A stretch of 11,639 bases of DNA from Candidatus Falkowiibacteriota bacterium (lineage in GTDB: Bacteria; Patescibacteriota; Patescibacteriia; JACRDY01). Below the pieces are notes generated by a model, which was not told the origin of the DNA, searched no databases, and saw only the letters and a list, made by a program, of their open reading frames with translations. The stretch's first letter is position 1, and each line of letters begins with the position of its first letter. Of this stretch, positions 1 to 5,299 are shown piece after piece. The stretch spans positions 1 through 11,639 of the forward strand of contig JACRDY010000048.1 of NCBI GenBank assembly GCA_016218485.1, given 5' to 3'. The translations under genes and the position numbers were made by a program.

Positions 1-2
1 TA

Positions 3-86
3 GCTGATCGTTTCCGTGGACACCTTGAAAATTACAATCAATACTTTTTAATAGTCTGCGGTTTGTGCAACTTCGCCAGAGCCTAA
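3..86 (+). CDS. Possible 3' end of a gene cut by the window edge
   Basis: One frame is open from the left edge for 27 codons and stops at a TAA (84-86). The other two forward frames stop within the first six bases. The peptide ends in FARA and has a plausible amphipathic composition (RFRGHLENYNQYF). I do not recognise the family. A 27-codon open frame can arise by chance, so this is only a candidate tail of an upstream gene; the bases before position 1 would settle it. Confidence 0.35.
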   Translation, partial: ADRFRGHLENYNQYFLIVCGLCNFARA

Positions 87-262
87 TTCTTTGGGGATTG
101 GGGAATTTGCGAAGTGGCGTAAATCTTTAATCAGTAGGTCTAGTTTATAAGTTTATAAGTTTGTTAGTTTGTTAGTTTTGCAGTTATATAAATAAAAATT
201 GGAAACTGGAAACTCGTTTCGCCCCGCCCCGCATTGTGCGGGGTGCGGGCGGGCGAAGCGGG
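87..262. repeat. AT-rich gap with short-period repeats and a GC-rich hairpin
   Basis: No gene is seen here. Bases 140-180 are built from tandem words (GTTTATAA twice, then TTGTTAG twice), and GGAAACT is repeated near 201-214. Bases 218-256 form an imperfect GC-rich hairpin: TTCGCCCCGCCCCGCA faces a G-rich arm ending in GGGCGAA. A weaker inverted pair, ACTTCGC (70-76) and GCGAAGT (109-115), spans the end of the possible upstream gene and could be part of its 3' hairpin. There is no clear T-run, so I do not call a terminator. Confidence 0.6.
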
Positions 263-348
263 TTAGAAATTAAAGACGCCGCTGTCCTGGTTAACCTGGG
301 TTTTAAAACCCAGGTTAACCAGGACACAGACCATACGGCAATTTCTAA
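263..348. repeat. Nested inverted repeat with a perfect 44-bp palindrome
   Basis: Bases 283-326 are a perfect palindrome of 44 bp centred at 304/305 (TTTT|AAAA). Each arm contains the 8-bp palindrome GGTTAACC (289-296 and 313-320). Further paired segments lie outside it: GCCG (278-281) with CGGC (336-339), and TTAGAAATT (263-271) with AATTTCTAA (340-348). The whole stretch therefore folds as one interrupted hairpin just ahead of the 361 gene. No T-run follows, so it is not a standard intrinsic terminator. It could be a mobile or regulatory inverted repeat. Confidence 0.85.
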
Positions 349-360
349 TTTCTAATTCCT

Positions 361-675
361 ATGCTTATCCACGCCAAAAAACTCCTCGGCCTGCCGGTCT
401 ACACCCAGAGCGGGCAGCATTTGGGCGCCGTGACGGACATGGAAATTGACATTGATGACCACACAGTGATGAATTATCATGTTGGCAGCAGTAACCCGAT
501 TCACCATCTCTTGAACAATACGTTAATTATCAATCGCCGTCAGGTGATCTCTATTACCGCCGAGAAAATGGTGGTGGATGATAATGCGCCGGATCGCCGC
601 CAGGCCTTTGCGGAAGCGGTCAAGACTGAGGCCGAGCCGGCCGTTGCCGAAGGCGTGCTTACGTCACGCGATTAA
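361..675 (+). CDS. PRC-barrel domain protein
   Basis: The 104-residue product matches the PRC-barrel pattern across about residues 3-68: a start like LLGLPVYTQSGQHLG, then an acidic strand (TDMEIDIDDHT), then paired strands around LIINRRQVISI. PRC-barrel domains are small beta-barrels named after the photosynthetic reaction centre H subunit. They also occur in ribosome maturation factor RimM and in many stand-alone bacterial proteins of unknown role, and this looks like a stand-alone member. The last 30 or so residues are Ala/Glu-rich and probably disordered. No signal peptide or membrane segment is visible, so it is probably cytoplasmic. There is no SD. A TCTAAT box at 344-349 lies 11 bases before the ATG, so the message could be leaderless (weak). 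The exact role is unknown. Confidence 0.8.
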   Translation: MLIHAKKLLGLPVYTQSGQHLGAVTDMEIDIDDHTVMNYHVGSSNPIHHLLNNTLIINRRQVISITAEKMVVDDNAPDRRQAFAEAVKTEAEPAVAEGVLTSRD

Positions 676-682
676 TACAATA

Positions 683-839
683 GTTATTGCATGGCCGTGT
701 TTGTCCGTGCCCGAAGGGTCTGTGTTCCCCGATTTTTCGGGGACAGTGTGTGTTTTGAATAAATAGGACACTGATCCCGCTCTGCGGGACACACAGACTC
801 CGCTTCGCGGAGCACAGAAGAACACGGCAATACAATAAC
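683..839. repeat. Modular hairpin inverted repeat, copy A
   Basis: The ends are inverted: GTTATTGC...CCGTGTT (683-701) faces AACACGG...CAATAAC (821-839). Each arm reads outer linker, hairpin 1, TCTGTGT linker, hairpin 2, CAGTGT linker. Left arm: hairpin 1 is 710-718 (short) and hairpin 2 is 727-742 (CCCCGA/TCGGGG). Right arm: hairpin 2 is 775-789 (TCCCGC/GCGGGA) and hairpin 1 is 798-812 (CTCCGC/GCGGAG). The 9-mer AATACAATA occurs directly repeated at 674-682 and 829-837, which might be a target duplication. Copies B (4450-4550) and C (7020-7144) share the layout. Bases 793-827 match 7110-7144 at 33 of 35 positions. Confidence 0.85.
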
Positions 840-858
840 CAGCTCAACGTCTAAAACC

Positions 859-1794
859 ATGGAGTCTACTTCTTTATCCGTACCCATTCTCAAAACTCTC
901 GCTTTTTTTGATTTATTTGGTTTTCCCCTGACCGCCATGGAGGTTTGGCAGTATCTCTACAGTGGTACTAGGGCGAACGTGGCCGACGTCCAGGCGGTGT
1001 TGGAGCAGATGCCCCAGGTCAAGATGCACCAGGGGTTTTATTTTCTGGTGCAGCGCCCGAATCGGATTGTGGATGAGCGTAAGGAGAAATATCTCATCGC
1101 CGAGCGTAAGTACCGGCGCGTCAAACGGGTAGGGAAGTTTTTGGCGCGGCTGCCCTTTGTCCGTCTGATCGGTGTTTGCAATAGCTTGAGCTACAGCAAC
1201 GCGCGAGCTGACAGTGATATTGATCTGTTTGTGGTCAGCGCGGCCGGTCGCGTCTGGACAGCGCGTTTTTTTTGTTTGCTATTTTTAAAATTATGCGGCC
1301 TGCGCCCGACAGACAAAAACCGCCGTGACAAATTTTGCTTGAGTTTTTTCGTAGACCTAGATCACCTGGATCTGCGCGAGCTGGCTCTGCCGCGTGACGA
1401 CATTTACCTGGACTATTGGATCAATCAGCTGCATCCGGTCTATGACGTTGGCGGTCAGTACAATCGTTTTTTGGCGGCTAATAGTTGGGTCAAGGCACAG
1501 CTGGCCAATAGTATCGGCTTGGAGCCGAACCTACGGCGGGTGATCCGCCTGGGCTGGCCGAGCCGCGGTGTTCGTTTTGTAAGCGAGCTGCTCTGTTCCG
1601 GCGCTTGGTGTGAGCGGCTGCTCCACTGGCTGCAATTGAAAAAAATGCCGAAGGCTCTTCGGGACAAAATAAACAAGGACGTCGGCGTGGTTGTCCGGCC
1701 CGGGGTAATCAAGCTCATCAGCAACGACCGGCGCGAAGCGTATCGCAATGAGTGGGTGGTGAAGGGGAATGAGTTGGTGAGGGGGAGGAGTTAA
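859..1794 (+). CDS. Nucleotidyltransferase-fold protein with N-terminal winged-helix-like region
   Basis: The 311-residue product has a DNA polymerase beta-like nucleotidyltransferase core. At residues 105-125 it reads GVCNSLSYSNARADSDIDLFVV, matching the family pattern of a Ser-containing turn followed by hxDxDhh; D120 and D122 would bind the metal. A third acidic position is likely D166 or D168, in LSFFVDLDHLDL. Residues 10-70 (LAFFDLFGFPLTAMEVWQYL and on) resemble a helix-turn-helix or winged helix. The usual GS pair appears as NS, so catalytic activity is not assured. Family members transfer nucleotides to proteins, RNA or small molecules; the substrate here is unknown. There is no SD. 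A TACAAT box (831-836) in the right end of the neighbouring inverted repeat could be its -10, but no good -35 is seen. A basic C-terminus may bind nucleic acid. Confidence 0.75.
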   Translation: MESTSLSVPILKTLAFFDLFGFPLTAMEVWQYLYSGTRANVADVQAVLEQMPQVKMHQGFYFLVQRPNRIVDERKEKYLIAERKYRRVKRVGKFLARLPFVRLIGVCNSLSYSNARADSDIDLFVVSAAGRVWTARFFCLLFLKLCGLRPTDKNRRDKFCLSFFVDLDHLDLRELALPRDDIYLDYWINQLHPVYDVGGQYNRFLAANSWVKAQLANSIGLEPNLRRVIRLGWPSRGVRFVSELLCSGAWCERLLHWLQLKKMPKALRDKINKDVGVVVRPGVIKLISNDRREAYRNEWVVKGNELVRGRS

Positions 1795-1935
1795 TTACGA
1801 ATTACGAATGGAATTACCAAGGAGCGAAGTTTAGGAGACCAAGAACTTGAAACTTGAAACATGAAACTTGAAACCAGACCTGTTTCAAGTTTCAAGCTTT
1901 ATTCTCTAATTTTAAACACTTTTCAGTATCTTTGA
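1795..1935. repeat. Post-gene repeat region with a 12-bp hairpin
   Basis: The gap opens with a tandem ATTACGA word (1796-1808) and then CTTGAAA words. GAAACTTGAAAC (1863-1874) pairs perfectly with GTTTCAAGTTTC (1882-1893) around a 7-base loop. The copy at 1846-1860 could pair with 1882-1896 instead, so two folds compete. The stem is AT-rich and is followed by CTTTATTCT rather than a long T-run, so it may be a weak terminator for the 859-1794 gene. Confidence 0.65.
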
Positions 1936-1964
1936 TTGACAGACAGTCTTATATATGATATGTT
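1936..1964 (+). promoter_or_regulatory. Sigma-70-type promoter for the 2246 gene
   Basis: A consensus -35 TTGACA (1936-1941) is followed after 17 bases by TATGTT (1959-1964). A better-looking TATGAT at 1954-1959 is too close (12 bases). Transcription would begin near 1971, giving a leader of about 275 nt before the start codon at 2246. Confidence 0.55.
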
Positions 1965-2018
1965 TCTAAATCCAACAATATTGGGAGAAATGAGATAAAA
2001 AAGTTTTTTTATTTTATT

Positions 2019-2219
2019 CCTCTTTGTATCGTCTAAAGAGGAGCGCGGGAGCGCTGGCTAGCCGGTCTGTTTCCATTGGGGAGACAAAAACATCGCAGGC
2101 GCGATGGGCTGGGGTAGAACTTCCCCGTGACGAAGCGCAGGAGCGCTGGGGACGCCGCGATTACCCTGTTTTGGTCGGCAGGGTGATGTCTTGAGGACAA
2201 GATTAGCGGTGGTTACCAC
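2019..2219 (+). ncRNA. Densely structured leader RNA upstream of the orphan gene
   Basis: About 200 GC-rich bases contain at least seven local stem-loops: CCTCTTT/AAAGAGG (2019-2041), AGCGC-GGGA-GCGCT (2042-2055), GTCT/AGAC (2065-2085), CATCGC-AGGC-GCGATG (2091-2106), GGGG/CCCC (2111-2126), AGCGC-AGGA-GCGCT (2134-2147), ACCCTG/CAGGGT (2163-2184), plus TGTC/GACA (2187-2199) and GTGG/CCAC (2209-2219). The second and sixth are near copies, and the extended context GCGC-RGGA-GCGCTGG is shared. The region carries no convincing reading frame. It lies between a promoter and an SD-led gene, so it is probably a cis-regulatory leader, though a separate small RNA is possible. It does not match the conserved cores of RNase P RNA, tmRNA, SRP RNA or the T-box as I know them. 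Confidence 0.55.
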
Positions 2220-2233
2220 AATAGACCAAAGAC

Positions 2234-2238
2234 AGGAG
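2234..2238 (+). promoter_or_regulatory. Shine-Dalgarno site deciding the 2246 start
   Basis: AGGAG lies 7 bases before the ATG at 2246. It fixes this start, whereas most recognisable genes in the window have no SD. Confidence 0.8.
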
Positions 2239-2245
2239 ACGAGCG

Positions 2246-3079
2246 ATGAGTGTGAGATCAGATCTTCTCGTTGGAGCCCTGGAGGACAAGTGGTTGTTTC
2301 TGTCCGAGCAGGGTGTCGAGGCGGCATACCTGCTGATGATGGGTATGGCGCGAAATTTAACCGACCTGGAACGGCTCCACGTACTGTTGCCCTCGAACGC
2401 CCGGCTACTGCGGAAAGATTGGCTGGAGTTCAAGCAACTCTGGCGCAATACCTGCGAGAGTGATGCGTTCGGCGGCACGCGCGTCGTCGACGACTTGGCG
2501 CAGGTGATGCTGCGGCGGGCGTTGATCGTTACAGAGGGCTACGGTCTGTTAACGCACCCCCATAAGTGTAAGACACTGTGCGCCTACTACCGAGATCGTT
2601 TGCGAGAAGGCCGGGAGCAGCTGCCGATGGATACCAGCGGGCCTTATCACCAAACGATCTTGATCCGGTTCGGCGAGGCGTTGCCCCGTGGTGAGCGCCA
2701 GGATGGTCTTCTGGTGAATGTCCATGGTCAGCAGTTTGCCGTGAAGTTGATCCACAACCCAGCGATCAAAGAGCTGGAGATCTGGCTGGTCTGCTGGGAG
2801 TATCAGCTTACCGAGCTGTTGACTCACCAATTGCGGCAACTGCCGCCGTTCAAAGTCAACATTTTGCAGTGTATCAGCAACGGGAGCTACGAGCTCGGTA
2901 TGGGTTATACCGTTCCCGATACACTGTTCGTGGATGTTCTCAAGACAGTCCACGATCAGCGCATCGCCAAGGACGGCGAGGAGATCAGGCGGCTGCTCGG
3001 ATCGTTGACCGCGGCCCTGCATCATGTGGGCCTGTCGATCACCACCCAGGTGTACGTCGGATCCTCCGACCATCACTAG
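2246..3079 (+). CDS. Unrecognised 277-residue protein with a structured leader
   Basis: I do not recognise a family. The ATG has a good SD. The product is soluble-looking, with no signal peptide or membrane span. The N-terminal half is mostly helical (LSEQGVEAAYLLMMGMARNLTDLERL). A central cluster H104, H106, C108 and C112 (THPHKCKTLC) could bind a metal, which is inference only. The second half alternates hydrophobic strands (QTILIRFGEAL, GLLVNVHGQQFAVKLIH, LEIWLVCWEYQ, TTQVYVG) and looks like a mixed alpha/beta domain. The gene stands alone: its own promoter and long structured leader lie upstream and a strong terminator follows 28 bases after the stop. A regulatory link between leader and protein is possible but unproven. 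Codon use is GC-rich and consistent throughout, and the frame is intact, so it is a real gene. Confidence 0.8.
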   Translation: MSVRSDLLVGALEDKWLFLSEQGVEAAYLLMMGMARNLTDLERLHVLLPSNARLLRKDWLEFKQLWRNTCESDAFGGTRVVDDLAQVMLRRALIVTEGYGLLTHPHKCKTLCAYYRDRLREGREQLPMDTSGPYHQTILIRFGEALPRGERQDGLLVNVHGQQFAVKLIHNPAIKELEIWLVCWEYQLTELLTHQLRQLPPFKVNILQCISNGSYELGMGYTVPDTLFVDVLKTVHDQRIAKDGEEIRRLLGSLTAALHHVGLSITTQVYVGSSDHH

Positions 3080-3106
3080 GTCCGAGACATAGTTTCAAAA
3101 CGCATG

Positions 3107-3141
3107 AGGGCGTCCGCCGCGGCGGACGCCCTTTTCCTTTT
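3107..3141 (+). terminator. Strong intrinsic terminator after the 2246 gene
   Basis: Bases 3108-3131 are a perfect 24-bp GC-rich palindrome (GGGCGTCCGCCG and its complement), followed by TTTTCCTTTT (3132-3141). It starts 28 bases after the stop and separates the orphan gene from the next promoter. Confidence 0.92.
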
Positions 3142-3157
3142 GGCTAAAAATTGATTG

Positions 3158-3166
3158 TGGTATACT
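3158..3166 (+). promoter_or_regulatory. Extended -10 promoter of the O-antigen ligase-like gene
   Basis: TGGTATACT matches the extended -10 form TGnTATAAT with one mismatch. A TTGGCT (3140-3145) upstream is a poor -35 at 15 bases. Transcription should begin near 3173, so ATG 3179 leaves about 6 bases of leader, and a TTG start at 3155 would fall inside the promoter. Confidence 0.7.
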
Positions 3167-3178
3167 TTGGTTACGGTT

Positions 3179-4447
3179 ATGTTGTTAAAATTGAAGTTGT
3201 CTAAAATTTTGGAGTGGGGCATCTACCTCCTCGTTTTCCTATTACCCTGGCAAACGCGCTGGATGTACCAGCTGGCCAGCTTGAACAGCGGATACTGGGA
3301 GTATGGCTCCAACAGTCTTTACGGCACCCAGATTCTTTTGTATTTGCTGGTGGTCCTGTTTTTTATCTATCTTAAGAAAAATAAAATCCGGCCGCAGAAG
3401 ACCGTCCTGGATTGGTTGCTCGTTGGTTTGGTGGTTTGGTCGCTGCTGGCGAGCGCCTGGGCGCTAGACTGGAATATCGCCATTTACCACTGGGTGATTT
3501 TGGTCTCCGGGTTTCTGCTTTATTTTCTCCTGCGGCATGGTCCGGTTAATCGGATGAAGGTGATGATCAGTCTGGTAGCGGCCGGAGCAGTGCAGGGCGG
3601 ATTAGCGCTGTACCAGTTTTTGTCGCAGGGAATTGTTGGCAGTAAGTGGCTGGGACTGGCCAGTCAGTCGGCGCAGGATCTCGGCGTGCTGGTGGTGGAA
3701 TACGGCGATCAGCGCTGGCTGCGCGCGTACGGCAGTCTGCCGCACCCCAATATGCTGGCGGCGTTTTTGCTTGTCGGTTTAATTTGCGCTTTAGGTTTAA
3801 GTTTTCTGGCACACAATCGCTGGCAGAGGTTATTGGTAACCGGGAGCTGGCTCTTGATGCTCGGCGGACTCTTGTTTACGTTTTCTCGGGTGGCGTGGTT
3901 GGTTTTGGGTATGTCGTATGTGGTATGTGGTATGTGGCTGCTGGTGAAACGGGTACGCAGTATATTCACCTGGCAGCTGCTGATGGCCGGCGCGGTCTTG
4001 GTGGTTCTCCTCTCGGCCATTTTCTGGCAGCCGATCAGTTCGCGGGTATTGAGCCAGGGGCGGCTGGACAGTCAGTCGTATCAGAGTCATGTTGACCTGA
4101 CCGCGCAATCGTTTACGGTCCTCAAAAGTCATTGGCTGTCCGGCGTGGGGCTGGGGAATTATACTGTGGCGGCGTACCGTGAGCTGGATAGCAGTCGGCC
4201 GGTCTGGGCGTACCAGCCGGTGCATAATGTTTTTTTGCTGGTGTGGGCGGAGTTGGGGATCGTGGGGTTGGCGCTGTATGTTTTAGGTATGGGGTATGTG
4301 GTATGTGGCAGGCGGGGCGGACTGGTGGGGAAGGTGGCGCTGATTGCACTGCTACTCCTCGGGTTGTTTGATCACTTCCTCTGGAGCTTGTATTTCGGGG
4401 TGATGCTGTGGTGGGTGGTAATGAGTTTAGCCGTGCCTCAGGAATAA
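3179..4447 (+). CDS. O-antigen ligase/polymerase-like membrane protein (Wzy_C family)
   Basis: The 422-residue product has about ten to twelve hydrophobic spans and the landmarks of the O-antigen ligase/polymerase family: RAYGSLPHPNMLAAFLL (182-198), the TFSRVAW segment (234-240), a large loop at about 281-340 ending in GVGLGNY (322-328), and the PVHNVFLLVWAELGIVGL segment (347-364), then a FDHFLWS helix (397-403). Such proteins join lipid-linked glycans to an acceptor or polymerise them at the outer face of the membrane. The acceptor here is unknown. ATG 3179 is preferred over an upstream TTG because the promoter covers the latter. There is no SD. Oddly, VLGMSYVVCG (242-251) and VLGMGYVVCG (368-377) are encoded by near-identical repeated DNA. 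The neighbours are not glycan genes, so the pathway is not visible. Confidence 0.85.
   Translation: MLLKLKLSKILEWGIYLLVFLLPWQTRWMYQLASLNSGYWEYGSNSLYGTQILLYLLVVLFFIYLKKNKIRPQKTVLDWLLVGLVVWSLLASAWALDWNIAIYHWVILVSGFLLYFLLRHGPVNRMKVMISLVAAGAVQGGLALYQFLSQGIVGSKWLGLASQSAQDLGVLVVEYGDQRWLRAYGSLPHPNMLAAFLLVGLICALGLSFLAHNRWQRLLVTGSWLLMLGGLLFTFSRVAWLVLGMSYVVCGMWLLVKRVRSIFTWQLLMAGAVLVVLLSAIFWQPISSRVLSQGRLDSQSYQSHVDLTAQSFTVLKSHWLSGVGLGNYTVAAYRELDSSRPVWAYQPVHNVFLLVWAELGIVGLALYVLGMGYVVCGRRGGLVGKVALIALLLLGLFDHFLWSLYFGVMLWWVVMSLAVPQE
3902..3938 (+). repeat. GTATGTG short-period repeat inside the coding sequence (copy 1)
   Basis: The stretch consists of the word GTATGTG repeated about every 7-8 bases. Bases 3902-3931 match 4280-4309 at 26 of 30 positions, in the same frame. 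Confidence 0.85.
4280..4309 (+). repeat. GTATGTG short-period repeat inside the coding sequence (copy 2)
   Basis: This is the second copy of the 30-base repeat in the same gene. It encodes VLGMGYVVCG in the loop and helix near the C-terminus. Confidence 0.85.
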
Positions 4448-4449
4448 TC

Positions 4450-4550
4450 CTGTGTTCTTCTGTGCTTTAGTCTGTGTTATTCTGTGTCCCTGAATTGCGG
4501 ACACTGAAGAACACAGACCCCGACTGGCGTCGGGGCACGGAAGAACACAG
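4450..4550. repeat. Modular hairpin inverted repeat, copy B
   Basis: The outer ends CTGTGTTCTTCTGTGC (4450-4465) and GCACGGAAGAACACAG (4535-4550) are inverted with 15 of 16 matches. Inner linkers GTCTGTGTTATTCTGTGTCC and GGACACTGAAGAACACAGAC are also inverted. The right arm carries a 7-bp hairpin (CCCCGAC/GTCGGGG, 4518-4535) where the left arm has only TTTA. Hairpin 2 is absent in both arms. It begins 2 bases after the stop of the 3179 gene. Confidence 0.85.
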
Positions 4551-4575
4551 AAGATTTTAAACCCCCAAAGATTTT

Positions 4576-4597
4576 AAACCCCTTGACGGGTTTTTTT
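4576..4597 (+). terminator. Intrinsic terminator overlapping the groES promoter
   Basis: AAACCC (4576-4581) pairs with GGGTTT (4588-4593) around a 6-base loop, followed by T through 4597. The word AAGATTTTAAACCCC just upstream occurs twice (4551-4565 and 4568-4582). The loop and the next base form the -35 box of the groES promoter. Confidence 0.7.
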
Positions 4598-4611
4598 ATT
4601 TCAGCTAAAAT
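4583..4611 (+). promoter_or_regulatory. groESL promoter
   Basis: TTGACG (4583-4588) and TAAAAT (4606-4611) are separated by exactly 17 bases, as expected for a housekeeping sigma factor. The predicted start near 4618-4620 lies just ahead of the CIRCE operator, so repressor bound there would block initiation. Confidence 0.8.
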
Positions 4612-4626
4612 GGGGGAGCGATAAAA

Positions 4627-4653
4627 TTAGCACTCTAAATGGCGGAGTGCTAA
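4627..4653. promoter_or_regulatory. CIRCE operator (HrcA binding site)
   Basis: TTAGCACTC, nine bases, then GAGTGCTAA: this is the full CIRCE consensus without a mismatch. In many bacteria HrcA binds CIRCE to repress groESL and dnaK until heat shock titrates GroEL. An hrcA gene should therefore exist elsewhere in this genome (inference). Confidence 0.97.
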
Positions 4654-4661
4654 TTAGACCA

Positions 4662-4821
4662 GAGCTCATCTCAAAAATCCATTTTGGCTCGAAAAATGAT
4701 TTTTGGGGCTACGCAGCCTTCAGCGCTTCTCACCATACGCTTGGTATGCTTCGTCGCGCTTCAGGCCGCTCGCTCCCAAAAGATCATTTTTCGCCACAAA
4801 AGCAATTTTTGAGATGAGCTC
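4662..4821. repeat. 160-bp palindromic element in the groES 5' UTR
   Basis: The outer arms GAGCTCATCTCAAAAAT (4662-4678) and its complement (4805-4821) match over 17 bp without error. Inside, CGAAAAATGAT (4690-4700) pairs with 4783-4793 over 11 bp. Further in lie AGCCT/AGGC-like pairs, AGCGC (4722-4726) with GCGCT (4756-4760), and CATAC (4734-4738) with GTATG (4744-4748). In the groES mRNA this gives one long hairpin between the CIRCE site and the start codon. A related element begins at 11504. Confidence 0.85.
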
Positions 4822-4851
4822 CAAAATTAATAAATTTTGCAAGACAAATCT

Positions 4852-5142
4852 ATGAACCTTAAACCACTGTCAGATCACGTGATTGTCAAGGCAATCACCA
4901 AAGAGGAGATCACTAAGTCAGGGATAGTCCTGCCGGACACCGTGGACAAGGAGCGTCCGGAGAGTGGCGAAGTCTTGGCCGTGGGCCAGGGCAAGATGCT
5001 GGACAATGGCAGTCGGTCTGAAATGGCCGTCAAAGTTGGCGACAAAGTCATGTTCAAGAAATACTCACCGGATGAGATCAAGGTGGACGGGCAGGAGCTC
5101 TTGGTCATCTCCGAGAGTGATATCATTGCGGTGTTGGAATAG
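4852..5142 (+). CDS. groES: Co-chaperonin GroES (Hsp10)
   Basis: The 96-residue product has the GroES fold from end to end: an N-terminal strand MNLKPLSDHVIVK, a mobile loop at about 16-30 (TKEEITKSGIVLPDT) that docks on GroEL, the ESGEVLAVGQGK segment (37-48), the roof loop, then VKVGDKVMFKKYSPDEIKVDG (60-80) and the C-terminal strand LLVISESDIIAVLE. Seven copies cap the GroEL ring and close the folding chamber in the cytoplasm. ATG 4852 is chosen over a TTG 15 bases upstream because it aligns with the family start. There is no SD. The gene leads the groES-groEL operon and is controlled by the CIRCE operator, with a roughly 230-base leader that contains a long hairpin. Confidence 0.97.
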   Translation: MNLKPLSDHVIVKAITKEEITKSGIVLPDTVDKERPESGEVLAVGQGKMLDNGSRSEMAVKVGDKVMFKKYSPDEIKVDGQELLVISESDIIAVLE

Positions 5143-5299
5143 TTAAGTTAAAAGTTAGAAAGTTAGAAAGTTATAAAGTTACAAGTTGAAAATTAAAAGG
5201 AGAGAACTTTCAACTTTATAACTTTATAACTTTTCACTTATATTATTTCCCTAACTATAATTCTATAGAATTCTAATCATTATATAATCGTTAATCACT
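5143..5299. repeat. groES-groEL intergenic hairpin from AGTTATAA-type repeats
   Basis: Short words AGTTAGAA and AGTTATAA repeat after the groES stop. Bases 5167-5191 pair with 5208-5233 (25 against 26 bases, with one small mismatch region), giving a long AT-rich stem. The loop contains AAGGAGA, an SD-like sequence about 95 bases from groEL and therefore too far to serve it. The hairpin could act as an mRNA processing or stability element, or as a leaky terminator. Confidence 0.75.
5256..5288 (+). promoter_or_regulatory. Possible internal promoters ahead of groEL
   Basis: Two perfect TATAAT boxes occur, at 5256-5261 and 5283-5288. The first has TTCACT (5233-5238) 17 bases upstream. The second lies 11 bases before the groEL ATG, which would yield a nearly leaderless message. 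The region is very AT-rich, so chance matches are likely. Confidence 0.4.

Noticed and set aside
683..839. Repeated hairpins as a CRISPR-like array
   Set aside because: The units are inverted rather than directly repeated, there are no regular unique spacers and no cas genes are nearby.
2163..2219. T-box-like antiterminator (GCGGTGGTTACC)
   Set aside because: Only part of the T-box consensus is present, there is no stem I specifier loop and the downstream gene is not an aminoacyl-tRNA or amino-acid gene.
2058..2327. Minus-strand open frame across the structured leader
   Set aside because: It has no SD, its composition is poor and it overlaps the start of a well-supported gene. Hairpin structure explains the region better.
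2549..3076. Minus-strand frame opposite the 277-residue gene
   Set aside because: It has no SD and no family resemblance, and the forward gene has promoter, SD and terminator.
4696..4822. Palindrome at groES as an insertion sequence with a gene
   Set aside because: The 160-bp element has no room for a transposase and no reading frame. At most it is a non-autonomous element.
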